Source of the DNA: an uncultured Lachnospiraceae bacterium | GTDB taxonomy: Bacteria > Bacillota > Clostridia > Lachnospirales > Lachnospiraceae | Direction: 5' to 3' | Assembly (NCBI GenBank): GCA_900539175.1 | Contig: UQAW01000139.1 | Coordinates: forward strand, 1-5,657 | DNA length: 5,657 nt | Shown: one piece after another, positions 1 to 5,632 of the stretch | How the letters are laid out: each line of letters starts with the position of its first letter | Position numbering within the stretch: position 1 is the stretch's first letter | Made by a program: the position numbers and the translations under genes | Notes under the pieces: model-generated | Databases searched by the model: none | The model's input: only the letters and a program-made list of their open reading frames with translations | What the model was told of the DNA's origin: nothing

Positions 1-91
1 TCGCCCTACTTACTCATACCGGCTTGCCCGTCCAATGTCCATGACTCGCCGCATGCAAGCATGCACTCCTCATGGCCGCTGTCCGGGACTT
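1..91. other. Non-coding sequence downstream of cinA
   Basis: These 91 bases follow the cinA stop codon. They hold only very short open frames, such as a 19-codon minus-strand frame over part of the palindrome, with no convincing ribosome site. In Clostridia recA often follows cinA, but no recA start is visible here, so it is either further away or absent at this locus. The only structure seen is the palindrome at 39-75. Confidence 0.5.
39..75. repeat. Nested imperfect palindrome downstream of cinA
   Basis: Outer arms CCATGA (39-44) and TCATGG (70-75) enclose inner arms GCATGC (51-56) and GCATGC (59-64), separated by AA. Between the arm pairs lie unmatched CTCGCC and ACTCC. A further GTCC (30-33) and GGAC (86-89) could extend the base. 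The inner unit GCATGC is itself palindromic, so it reads as both a direct and an inverted repeat. No T-run follows on either strand, so it is not a standard intrinsic terminator for cinA. It could be an RNA 3'-end structure, a protein-binding site or a copy of a dispersed repeat. The sequence alone does not decide. Confidence 0.5.
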
Positions 92-1255
92 TCATAGTAA
101 ACTCTCCCGTATGAGTATCAGTGCCTGTGCCACGGATTGTTCACGGATTCTGGTTCTGTCTCCGGTGAGGTGGAGTTCTTTTACGGTTGTTTTTCCCTGA
201 CAGGTACAGGCAATATAGACCAGACCTACAGGCTTCTTTTTTGTTCCTCCGCCGGGGCCGGCGATTCCGGTTACGGAGATTGCTACATCGGAGCCGGTAA
301 CTTTACAACCACCTTTCGCCATTTGGGCTGCTGTCTGACTGCTGACAGCACCGAACTCTTTTAAAGTTTTCTTTTTTACACCCACCAGTTTATGTTTAGC
401 TTCATTGGAATACGTTACAAATCCCTGCATCAGCACCTCAGAAGCGCCAGGGACATTCACGATACGGGCAGCAATGGCTCCTCCAGTACAGGACTCTACA
501 GTTGTAAGTGTCAGTTTCTTCTTTTTGAGGATTTTTACTACTGCCATCTCAAGGGTTTCTTCCTCTTTCTCCGTATAGATCGCATCTCCGAAGCGTTTTT
601 TCAGCTCTCTTCTTACAGGGCGAATCCGTTTCTTGGCTTCTGCTTCTGTAGATGCTTTGGCAGTCAGTCTGAGATGGACTTCTCCAGTCTTCGCATAAAC
701 TGCAATTGCAGGATTTGTCTGTGTATCAATCAGATCCCTGACAGCAGTCACCACATCATTTTCCTCGTTTCCGCAGATTTTCACTATCGTGGAACAGATA
801 ACCTCCGGCTGTCTTTTCTGAAGATAGGGAGATACCTGTTCTTCAAACATCGGCTCCATCTCACTTGGCGACCCCGGCAGCATAATCAGGATTTTTCCGC
901 TGCTTTCCAGAATGATTCCAGAGGCCGTCCCGTTATCATGAACCAGAATCTGTCCGGGACTGGAAATCACAGCCTTCTTCCGTTTGTTATCGTTTTCCCC
1001 CATCATTCTGCAGGCTATTTCTTTTATCTTATTCTCTTCCTTATGCCCCATACCGCCGGAACAGATGACTACATCCGCGCGCACAAGAGCTGCCCGGAGT
1101 GCTTCGCCTATATGTTCTTCCCTGTCCCCTACGACTGTCTGGTAATGGCAGGAAAGCCCAAGTTCTGCACATTTCTCTGCTAAATATGCAGCATTTGTAT
1201 TCACGATGTTTCCAAGTAATAGTTCTGTTCCTATCGAAATAAGTTCTACAATCAT
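92..1255 (-). CDS. cinA: CinA family protein: intact NMN deamidase domain, degenerate N-terminal domain
   Basis: 387 aa. CinA proteins of this type combine an N-terminal molybdopterin-binding-like domain (COG1058, ADP-ribose pyrophosphatase in studied members) with a C-terminal PncC domain that deamidates nicotinamide mononucleotide for NAD recycling in the cytoplasm. Seen here: N-terminal ELISIGTELLLG (4-15) and NTNAAYLAEKCAELG (19-33); LPGSPSEMEPMF (126-137); a linker region with YAKTGEVHLRLTAKA (187-201); and the deamidase signature ESCTGG (254-259, likely nucleophile Ser255), YSNEAK (282-287) and TGIAGP (329-334). Oddity: where the family has GGxGPTxDD there is GGMGHKEEN (67-75), and about 25 residues expected after MMG (84-86) are missing, which agrees with a total length below the usual 410 or so. 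The reading frame is continuous, so this is not a frameshift. The ATG has a GGGAG ribosome site 6 nt upstream. It is the last gene of the cluster, behind two hairpins and with no evident promoter of its own. Confidence 0.9.
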   Translation of the reverse strand: MIVELISIGTELLLGNIVNTNAAYLAEKCAELGLSCHYQTVVGDREEHIGEALRAALVRADVVICSGGMGHKEENKIKEIACRMMGENDNKRKKAVISSPGQILVHDNGTASGIILESSGKILIMLPGSPSEMEPMFEEQVSPYLQKRQPEVICSTIVKICGNEENDVVTAVRDLIDTQTNPAIAVYAKTGEVHLRLTAKASTEAEAKKRIRPVRRELKKRFGDAIYTEKEEETLEMAVVKILKKKKLTLTTVESCTGGAIAARIVNVPGASEVLMQGFVTYSNEAKHKLVGVKKKTLKEFGAVSSQTAAQMAKGGCKVTGSDVAISVTGIAGPGGGTKKKPVGLVYIACTCQGKTTVKELHLTGDRTRIREQSVAQALILIRESLL

Positions 1256-1290
1256 ATTCTGCTCCCTTCTGCATCTGTGAAACGATAAAA

Positions 1291-1322
1291 GCGCAAAATC
1301 TGTAACTTTTCAGATTTTGCGC
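1291..1322 (-). terminator. Terminator-like or attenuator hairpin in the cinA leader
   Basis: Read on the minus strand, a perfect 12-bp stem GCGCAAAATCTG / CAGATTTTGCGC encloses an 8-nt loop and is followed by TTTTATCGTTT. That is the layout of an intrinsic terminator with a short, interrupted T-tract, so partial rather than complete termination is likely. It ends 35 nt before the cinA ATG, which leaves no room for a promoter between hairpin and gene. cinA must therefore be reached by read-through, or from a promoter further upstream. Confidence 0.65.
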
Positions 1323-1338
1323 CTGATATCGGTGTATC

Positions 1339-1366
1339 ATCCGCAAACTGCTCAGTTTTTGCGGAT
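1339..1366 (-). other. Hairpin just after pgsA, arms similar to the next hairpin
   Basis: Starting 7 nt after the pgsA stop, the minus strand reads ATCCGCAAAAACTG, then AG, then CAGTTTGCGGAT. It forms a stem of at least 9 bp (ATCCGCAAA / TTTGCGGAT) with a small apical loop. No T-run follows, so it is probably not a terminator alone. It may protect the 3' end of the rimO-pgsA message or take part in alternative folding with the hairpin at 1291-1322, because its arms can also pair with the arms of that hairpin. Confidence 0.55.
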
Positions 1367-1373
1367 CAAGAAA

Positions 1374-1913
1374 CTAATCCTGCATTGACAGGACTTGCTT
1401 GTTCTTCAAAATGTAATCAATCAATGATACGACTGTAAGTACGGTCGCGACACCAACGAATATCGTGCCGATCGTATCAAAGATACCTCCTAAATCTGCG
1501 ATGAGAACGATAATCATCACCATCTGGCTGATCGTTTTTGCCTTTCCCCACCAGCTCGCCGCAATCACAATGCCATTGTCAGAAGCAATCAGACGGAATC
1601 CGCTGATGATAAATTCGCGGGAAATGATAATAATAACAATCCATGACGGAAGCTTACCAACCTCAATCAGACAAATCATAGCTGCACAGACCAGCAATTT
1701 ATCCGCCAACGGATCCATAAATTTACCGAAATTTGTAACCAGGTTATCTCTTCTCGCCAGATAGCCGTCCAAAGTATCTGTCAGACTGGCAATGATAAAG
1801 AGCGCAAGCGCCACCCACTTATGCACATCGCCTCCTATGGGGACCAGCATAAACAGCACAAAAAACGGAATCATTATCACACGCAATATTGTCAATTTAT
1901 TCGGTGTATTCAT
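1374..1913 (-). CDS. pgsA: CDP-diacylglycerol--glycerol-3-phosphate 3-phosphatidyltransferase
   Basis: 179 aa from the ATG at 1913. PgsA is an inner-membrane enzyme that transfers a phosphatidyl group from CDP-diacylglycerol to glycerol-3-phosphate, the committed step to phosphatidylglycerol and cardiolipin. The CDP-alcohol phosphatidyltransferase signature D-G-x2-A-R-x8-G-x3-D-x3-D is complete: D46, D49, G50, A53, R54, G63, D67, D71 (ATG numbering). The N-terminus NTPNKLTILRV is typical of PgsA, and several hydrophobic membrane segments follow (about 11-26, 33-45, 73-86, 91-106, 125-140 and 145-165). The open frame extends two codons further to a TTG at 1919, but the AGGAG site is only 3 nt from that TTG and 9 nt from the ATG, so the ATG is preferred. 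The start lies inside the end of rimO with a 17-nt overlap, implying co-transcription and probable translational coupling. Other family members, such as PssA, are less likely given the length and N-terminus. Confidence 0.92.
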   Translation of the reverse strand: MNTPNKLTILRVIMIPFFVLFMLVPIGGDVHKWVALALFIIASLTDTLDGYLARRDNLVTNFGKFMDPLADKLLVCAAMICLIEVGKLPSWIVIIIISREFIISGFRLIASDNGIVIAASWWGKAKTISQMVMIIVLIADLGGIFDTIGTIFVGVATVLTVVSLIDYILKNKQVLSMQD

Positions 1914-3234
1914 CGTCAATCTCTCCTATCAAATCGTATTCCAGAGAACCGGTAATCCGGGCTTTCACAAAATCTCCGGTAACCAGGGTCTGAGTCGTAT
2001 TCAGAAACAGGTAGCCGTCTACAGAAGGGGCATCTGCATAGGTCCGCGCTACATAAGCGTTTTCATCCGCAACTTTTCCTTCCACCATAGCCAACACTTC
2101 CTGCCCTACACGGCGTTCTCCATTATCCAATGAAATCTCCTGCTGTAATTCCATCAACTCTGCCTGTCTGTCCAGCTTCACTTCCTCGTCAATCTGATTC
2201 GGCATGGCTGCCGCTGGTGTATCCTCTTCCGGTGAATAAGTAAATACACCGAGACGATCAAATTCCATCTCATCTACAAACTCCAGCAGTTCCTGATGCT
2301 GCTCCTGCGTCTCTCCCGGGAAACCTGTAATCAATGTGGTGCGCAGCGCAATATCCGGAATTTCCCTGCGCAGATTCTGTACAATATCAATCAATTCCTG
2401 TTTTGTGGTCCGCCGTCCCATCCGTTTCAGAATTTCGTCATTTGCATGCTGAATCGGAAGATCCAGATAGTGGCAGATTTTGGGTTCCTCTTTCATCACC
2501 TGAATCAACTCCGGATAGATTTCTTCCGGATAACAATACAGAATCCGTATCCAGCAGATTCCGGGGATCTGACATAACTTCTTCAATAAAAGATGCAGTG
2601 ATTTTTCGCCATAGATGTCCTTACCATAAACAGTGGTCTCCTGAGCTACCAGAATCAGTTCTTTCACTCCTTCTTCCGCCATCTGATGCGCTTCCGCTAT
2701 TAATTGTTCCATAGGAACACTGCGGTATCTCCCACGAAGTCTGGGTATGATACAATATGTACAATGTTTATCACACCCTTCAGCAATTTTCAGATATTCA
2801 AAACTTCCACCCGTTGTAACAACGCGCCTGGCATCCGTTTCCGGAATTCCTGTAAGCGGTTCATATCTCTGATAATCCTTCCCCTGTAATACCTCATCAA
2901 TGGCTTCCACAATTTTATCATAACTGTTTGTACCGAGCACCGCGTCCACCTCCGGAATTTCCTGCGGAATTTCCTTCTGATACCGCTGTGCCATACACCC
3001 AGTCACAAGCAAGGCTTTACAGGAACCCTTCTTTTTATACTCTGCCATCTCCAGGATGTTCTGGATGCTCTCTTCTTTTGCATCATGAATAAAGCAGCAG
3101 GTATTAATAACAATGATGTCTGCACACGTCTCATCATCTGTTATAGTATATCCATGCCTGGTCAGAAGTCCAAGCATATGTTCGGAATCTACCAGATTTT
3201 TATCACATCCCAGCGAAATAAAAAGTATCTGCAT
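1897..3234 (-). CDS. rimO: Ribosomal protein S12 methylthiotransferase RimO
   Basis: 445 aa, normal for the family. RimO is a cytoplasmic radical-SAM enzyme with two iron-sulfur clusters that adds a methylthio group to the conserved aspartate of ribosomal protein S12. Seen: the N-terminal UPF0004 domain with its three cluster cysteines C10 (SLGCDKNLVDSE), C46 (NTCCF) and C80 (TGCMAQR); the radical-SAM CxxxCxxC motif at C154, C158 and C161 (EGCDKHCTYC); and a C-terminal TRAM domain at about 374-443. The N-terminal SLGCxKNxVDSE wording separates RimO from the tRNA-modifying paralogue MiaB. The ATG has AAGGAG 6 nt upstream. The upstream gap to rpoZ carries an 11-bp hairpin; downstream the gene overlaps pgsA by 17 nt. 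All key cysteines are present, so an active enzyme is expected. Confidence 0.95.
   Translation of the reverse strand: MQILFISLGCDKNLVDSEHMLGLLTRHGYTITDDETCADIIVINTCCFIHDAKEESIQNILEMAEYKKKGSCKALLVTGCMAQRYQKEIPQEIPEVDAVLGTNSYDKIVEAIDEVLQGKDYQRYEPLTGIPETDARRVVTTGGSFEYLKIAEGCDKHCTYCIIPRLRGRYRSVPMEQLIAEAHQMAEEGVKELILVAQETTVYGKDIYGEKSLHLLLKKLCQIPGICWIRILYCYPEEIYPELIQVMKEEPKICHYLDLPIQHANDEILKRMGRRTTKQELIDIVQNLRREIPDIALRTTLITGFPGETQEQHQELLEFVDEMEFDRLGVFTYSPEEDTPAAAMPNQIDEEVKLDRQAELMELQQEISLDNGERRVGQEVLAMVEGKVADENAYVARTYADAPSVDGYLFLNTTQTLVTGDFVKARITGSLEYDLIGEIDDEYTE
1921..1927 (-). promoter_or_regulatory. Ribosome binding site that fixes the pgsA start
   Basis: The minus strand reads AGGAGAG within the 3' end of rimO. 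Its AGGAG core is 9 nt from the ATG at 1913 but only 3 nt from the in-frame TTG at 1919, which favours the ATG. Confidence 0.65.
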
Positions 3235-3267
3235 AAAACGCTCCTTAACTGTGTAACTTGATAAGAA

Positions 3268-3300
3268 AGCTGTTACAGACTCTAATCTACTGTAACAGCT
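3268..3300 (-). terminator. Hairpin between rpoZ and rimO, possible partial terminator
   Basis: A perfect 11-bp inverted repeat AGCTGTTACAG / CTGTAACAGCT with an 11-nt loop lies 15 nt after the rpoZ stop. On the minus strand it is followed by TTCTTATC, a weak pyrimidine-rich tract. No clear promoter lies between it and rimO, so it more likely trims or lowers read-through than ends the operon. The distal arm contains TGTAAC, which could instead pair with GTTACA at 3252-3257, close to the rimO ribosome site, giving a weak alternative fold. Confidence 0.55.
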
Positions 3301-3315
3301 CCTGTACCCTTTGAA

Positions 3316-3633
3316 TTACTCTTCTGTCTGAACAGATTCCCCTTCGATCGGAGTTTCCTCCTCCAATCGAATCTCTTCCTCTATCAAAGTCTCATCTTCT
3401 GTCTCTTCGTCCCTTACAATATGAATATTACTTTTGTAAAGTTCCTCTACTGCAACAGACAGAGGCTTTTTATTCCCTGCACGAACTGTAGGCTCTGCTC
3501 CCGCTATAATCTGTCTTGCACGTTTACTTGTTGCAAGCACAACAGAATATCTGGAAGTAACAAGGGGTGCCTCATCAATATCCTGCCCTGCATTGATAAC
3601 CTCAATTAATTCCTTGTATGATGGATGTATCAT
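3316..3633 (-). CDS. rpoZ: DNA-directed RNA polymerase omega subunit
   Basis: 105 aa. Omega binds the beta-prime subunit and helps assemble and stabilise RNA polymerase. Seen: N-terminal MIHPSYKELIEVIN, the core SRYSVVLATSKRARQI (27-42) and KPLSVAVEEL (56-65), all characteristic of omega. The conserved domain ends near residue 74. The remaining 31 residues are strikingly acidic, with 16 Asp/Glu and a single basic residue (R89), making the protein longer than minimal omegas. The ATG has GGAGG 10 nt upstream, slightly long spacing but with no better start. It begins 5 nt after the gmk stop, in the order gmk-rpoZ that is widespread in bacteria, which strongly supports the call. Confidence 0.93.
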   Translation of the reverse strand: MIHPSYKELIEVINAGQDIDEAPLVTSRYSVVLATSKRARQIIAGAEPTVRAGNKKPLSVAVEELYKSNIHIVRDEETEDETLIEEEIRLEEETPIEGESVQTEE

Positions 3634-3638
3634 CTTAA

Positions 3639-4265
3639 CTATTCCTCCCTGTTCTTTAATTCTTCTTGTATCTTGGCTATAAAATCAACCTGATGAATGG
3701 AAGCCTGATGCTGGGACTGAATAATCTCATGCACACGTTCCACACAGGTATCAATCTCATCATTTACTACGATATAATCGTAATTTTCCATTCCTTGGGA
3801 CTCCTCGACTGCACGTCTCAGCCTGCCCTGAATCTGCTCTCTGGTTTCCGTTCCTCTCCCGGTCAGACGTCGTTCCAGTTCCGCTGTATCCGGCGGAGTC
3901 ACAAACAGCAGCAACGTATCAGGACGCTGGCGCTTCACGTTCAATGCACCCTGAATCTCAATTTCCAGAATTACATCTTTTCCGGAATTCAACTGCTTCT
4001 CCACATATGCCTTCGGAGTTCCGTAATAATTATCTACGTATCGCGCATATTCAATAAATGCTTCTTCTTCTATCATCTGCTCAAACTCAGGCACATTTTT
4101 AAAGAAATAATGAATACCATCCTGTTCCCCTTCCCGGGGCTTACGAGTCGTAGCGGAAATTGACAATGCATAATTGTCATATTTTTCCAATAGTTTTTTC
4201 ATAATTGTGCCCTTACCGGCTCCTGAAAAGCCGGAAACCACAACCAAGATTCCTTTTCTATTCAT
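3639..4265 (-). CDS. gmk: Guanylate kinase
   Basis: 208 aa from the ATG at 4265, close to the usual length of about 205. Gmk phosphorylates GMP to GDP with ATP in the cytoplasm, feeding GTP and dGTP synthesis; in Firmicutes it is a known target of (p)ppGpp inhibition. Seen: P-loop SGFSGAGKGT (11-20); GMP-binding SATTRKPREGE (37-47) and DGIHYFF (49-55); NYYGTP (79-84); the central strand DVILEIEIQGA (97-107); and the lid-region RRLTGRGTET (132-141). The open frame extends 12 codons further to 4301, but that extension is not homologous-looking and an AAGGA site sits 8 nt before the ATG at 4265. With this start the gene overlaps the end of remA by 8 nt, in the stop-start arrangement ATGAATAG, typical of translational coupling. 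Confidence 0.95.
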   Translation of the reverse strand: MNRKGILVVVSGFSGAGKGTIMKKLLEKYDNYALSISATTRKPREGEQDGIHYFFKNVPEFEQMIEEEAFIEYARYVDNYYGTPKAYVEKQLNSGKDVILEIEIQGALNVKRQRPDTLLLFVTPPDTAELERRLTGRGTETREQIQGRLRRAVEESQGMENYDYIVVNDEIDTCVERVHEIIQSQHQASIHQVDFIAKIQEELKNREE

Positions 4266-4533
4266 CCGAATCATCCTTCTCTTCCACTGTACAAGTATCA
4301 CGGTTAAATCGTCTGCTGATTGTCTCCGTCTGGAGCGCCGATAAAATCACCAGATCTTCGCTGGTAACAATCACTGCTTTTGTCCTTCTTCCCTGAGTTG
4401 CATCAATGACGCTGCCCTGTTCCTTTGCATGGGCAACCAGCCGCTTGACAGGAGCCGCTTCCGGGTTGACTACAGCCACAATTTTATCAGAATTTACAAC
4501 ATTGCCGAATCCTATATTTACCAGTTTTGCCAA
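4258..4533 (-). CDS. remA: RemA family DNA-binding regulator (DUF370), TTG start
   Basis: 91 aa. RemA of Bacillus subtilis is an oligomeric DNA-binding protein that activates biofilm matrix and osmoprotection genes; in Clostridia the family is conserved but its targets are largely unknown. Seen: NIGFGNVV (6-13), the NPEAAPVKRL segment (23-32), the basic DATQGRRTKAVIV segment (44-56, with R49-R50 matching the arginine pair implicated in DNA contact), and VILSALQTETI (62-72). A polar acidic tail follows (EEKDDSDE). The start codon is TTG: an in-frame stop (the yicC TAA) lies just upstream, no ATG is available, and the family N-terminus MAKLxNIGFGN fits exactly. An AAGGTGAGG site precedes it by 5 nt. 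It starts 12 nt after yicC and overlaps gmk by 8 nt. Confidence 0.92.
   Translation of the reverse strand: MAKLVNIGFGNVVNSDKIVAVVNPEAAPVKRLVAHAKEQGSVIDATQGRRTKAVIVTSEDLVILSALQTETISRRFNRDTCTVEEKDDSDE
4274..4279 (-). promoter_or_regulatory. Ribosome binding site that fixes the gmk start
   Basis: The minus strand reads GAAGGA 8 nt before the ATG at 4265. It overlaps the in-frame ATG at 4274, which therefore cannot use it, and is downstream of the ATG at 4301. This supports the 208-residue form. Confidence 0.65.
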
Positions 4534-4538
4534 CGTAT

Positions 4539-4547
4539 CCTCACCTT
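4539..4547 (-). promoter_or_regulatory. Ribosome binding site supporting the remA TTG start
   Basis: The minus strand reads AAGGTGAGG, ending 5 nt before the TTG at 4533 and overlapping the yicC stop codon. The GTG inside it is out of frame with remA. It is the only plausible initiation signal for the family-like N-terminus. Confidence 0.7.
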
Positions 4548-5424
4548 ATTCTATATTCTGAATCTGTTCACGAACTTTTTCAATATCGGTCTTCAATTCA
4601 ATTGCAATGTTCGATGTCTCCAAATCATTTGCCTTCGATAAGATCGTATTCGCCTCCCGATTCATCTCCTGTGCAATAAAATCGAGTTTTCTTCCAATTC
4701 CATCACCGTCCAGAAGAACCCTCTTCATATGCTCAATATGACTGCGCAGACGCACCGTCTCCTCATCAGTACAGATTTTGTCCGCAAACAGGATGACTTC
4801 CGATGCAATTCTGCTCTCATCAATTTGTGTATCCTGCAGAAGCTCTGTCATCTTCTGTTCCAGCTTTTCCCGGTACTCCGCCAGAATCTGCGGTGACCGC
4901 ACTTCTACAGCTTCCACATTCGTCAGCATATGATCCAGTTTTGCAATCAAATCCGTACGCAGGTTCTCGCCCTCCAGATTTCTGGCTGCTGCAAATTGTT
5001 TTGCTGCTTCCCGCAGAGCCTTTTCCAACAGACACCACAGTTCTTTTTCATCTACCGATTGTTCTTCCATCGTGAGAACTTCCGGAAACCTCGCTAACCT
5101 GGATACTGTCACATCATTTTCCAACTGAAAGGAATCTGCCATCTGATTAAAATATTCCAGATACTGTCTTGCCAATTCCTCATTAAACTGCAGAGAGCCC
5201 CTGCTCTGCGTAAAATCTTCATATGTAATAAAAACATCAATTTTTCCGCGCTGCATATAATCTTTCAGCGTGGTTCTGATTGCGTTTTCAAAAAAACTTA
5301 ACTTCTTAGGCATCTTAATATTAAAATCCAGATATCTGTGATTCACGGATTTGATTTCAACCGTAAAACGTTTATCCGTATCCTGAATTTCAAAACGCCC
5401 GAAGCCGGTCATGCTGTTAATCAT
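4546..5424 (-). CDS. yicC: YicC/YloC family endoribonuclease
   Basis: 292 aa, the usual length. Members such as E. coli YicC and B. subtilis YloC are reported to act as oligomeric endoribonucleases in RNA turnover. Seen: the signature N-terminus MINSMTGFGR (1-10), EIKSVNHRYLD (23-33), a helical middle region, and the C-terminal DUF1732 block GRKLDFIAQEMNREANTI (244-261), SKAND (263-267) and IELKTDIEKVREQIQNIE at the end, all strongly conserved in the family. The ATG has GGAGG 5 nt upstream. It is the first gene of the cluster, 72 nt or so downstream of the predicted transcription start, and its stop lies 12 nt before remA. The yicC-remA-gmk-rpoZ order matches the yloC-remA-gmk-rpoZ order known from Bacillus. 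Confidence 0.94.
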   Translation of the reverse strand: MINSMTGFGRFEIQDTDKRFTVEIKSVNHRYLDFNIKMPKKLSFFENAIRTTLKDYMQRGKIDVFITYEDFTQSRGSLQFNEELARQYLEYFNQMADSFQLENDVTVSRLARFPEVLTMEEQSVDEKELWCLLEKALREAAKQFAAARNLEGENLRTDLIAKLDHMLTNVEAVEVRSPQILAEYREKLEQKMTELLQDTQIDESRIASEVILFADKICTDEETVRLRSHIEHMKRVLLDGDGIGRKLDFIAQEMNREANTILSKANDLETSNIAIELKTDIEKVREQIQNIE

Positions 5425-5473
5425 AAAACCCTCCAGTCAACTATTGCGATGCACCGTATCCGATTCTAATTCC

Positions 5474-5492
5474 CACAAAATGGATTTTTGTG
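5474..5492 (-). other. Small hairpin at the 5' end of the yicC transcript
   Basis: CACAAAA / TTTTGTG, a 7-bp perfect stem with a 5-nt loop, begins about 6 nt after the predicted transcription start. It could act as a 5' stabilising stem-loop. The stem is AT-rich, so its stability is modest. Confidence 0.4.
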
Positions 5493-5503
5493 CATACACG
5501 TTT

Positions 5504-5532
5504 ATTATAATCCATCCCCCCATTCCAGTCAA
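5504..5532 (-). promoter_or_regulatory. Sigma-A promoter of the yicC cluster
   Basis: On the minus strand TTGACT (5527-5532, 5 of 6 matches to the -35 consensus) is followed by a 17-bp spacer and a perfect TATAAT (5504-5509). The expected start of transcription is near 5497, giving a leader of about 72 nt before yicC. The spacer contains a run of six G. This is the only strong promoter seen for the seven genes. Confidence 0.85.
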
Positions 5533-5563
5533 ATGTTTTCTTAGAATTTGCTCCCCTTACCGG

Positions 5564-5592
5564 TTGACACAAGCCCTGTTATTCAGTAAGAT
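5564..5592 (+). promoter_or_regulatory. Probable divergent promoter
   Basis: On the plus strand a perfect TTGACA (5564-5569) is followed by a 17-bp spacer and TAAGAT (5587-5592, 4 of 6 matches). A perfect TATAAT occurs at 5596-5601 but is 26 bp from the -35, too far to pair with it. Transcription would begin near 5599 and run out of the window, so the target gene is not visible. Confidence 0.5.
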
Positions 5593-5612
5593 GAATATAA
5601 TTGTAAACGGAC

Positions 5613-5632
5613 ATGTCTGCTGACGCAGACAT
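5613..5632. repeat. Perfect 8-bp inverted repeat downstream of the divergent promoter
   Basis: ATGTCTGC and GCAGACAT flank the tetraloop TGAC. It lies about 14 nt into the predicted plus-strand transcript. No T-run follows on either side, so it is not a standard terminator. It may be an operator or a 5' leader hairpin of the divergent gene. Confidence 0.45.

Noticed and set aside
79..961. 12-nt direct repeat CTGTCCGGGACT at 79-90 and 950-961
   Set aside because: About one 12-mer match is expected by chance in a window of this size, and nothing lies symmetrically around the copies.
392..1183. Plus-strand open frame of 263 codons antisense to cinA
   Set aside because: It mirrors the well-supported cinA gene, its product is rich in Cys, His, Phe and Ser with no recognisable domain, and no good ribosome site or promoter precedes it.
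1041..1346. Minus-strand frame of 101 codons overlapping the cinA start
   Set aside because: It runs through both hairpins and overlaps cinA in another frame, with no domain and no suitable ribosome site.
3666..4163. Plus-strand frame of 165 codons antisense to gmk
   Set aside because: A shadow of gmk; composition is unlike a real protein and no start signals are seen.
5432..5532. TTGACTGGA occurs at both the -35 region and the yicC ribosome site on the minus strand
   Set aside because: A 9-nt match can arise by chance, and each copy is explained by its own promoter or ribosome-site function.
5464..5547. Distant inverted repeat ATTCTAA / TTAGAAT flanking the yicC promoter
   Set aside because: Only 7 AT-rich bases with about 70 bp between arms, so chance is likely.
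5411..5623. Plus-strand frame of 70 codons across the yicC promoter
   Set aside because: It starts inside yicC and covers a strong promoter and intergenic DNA; no ribosome site or family resemblance.
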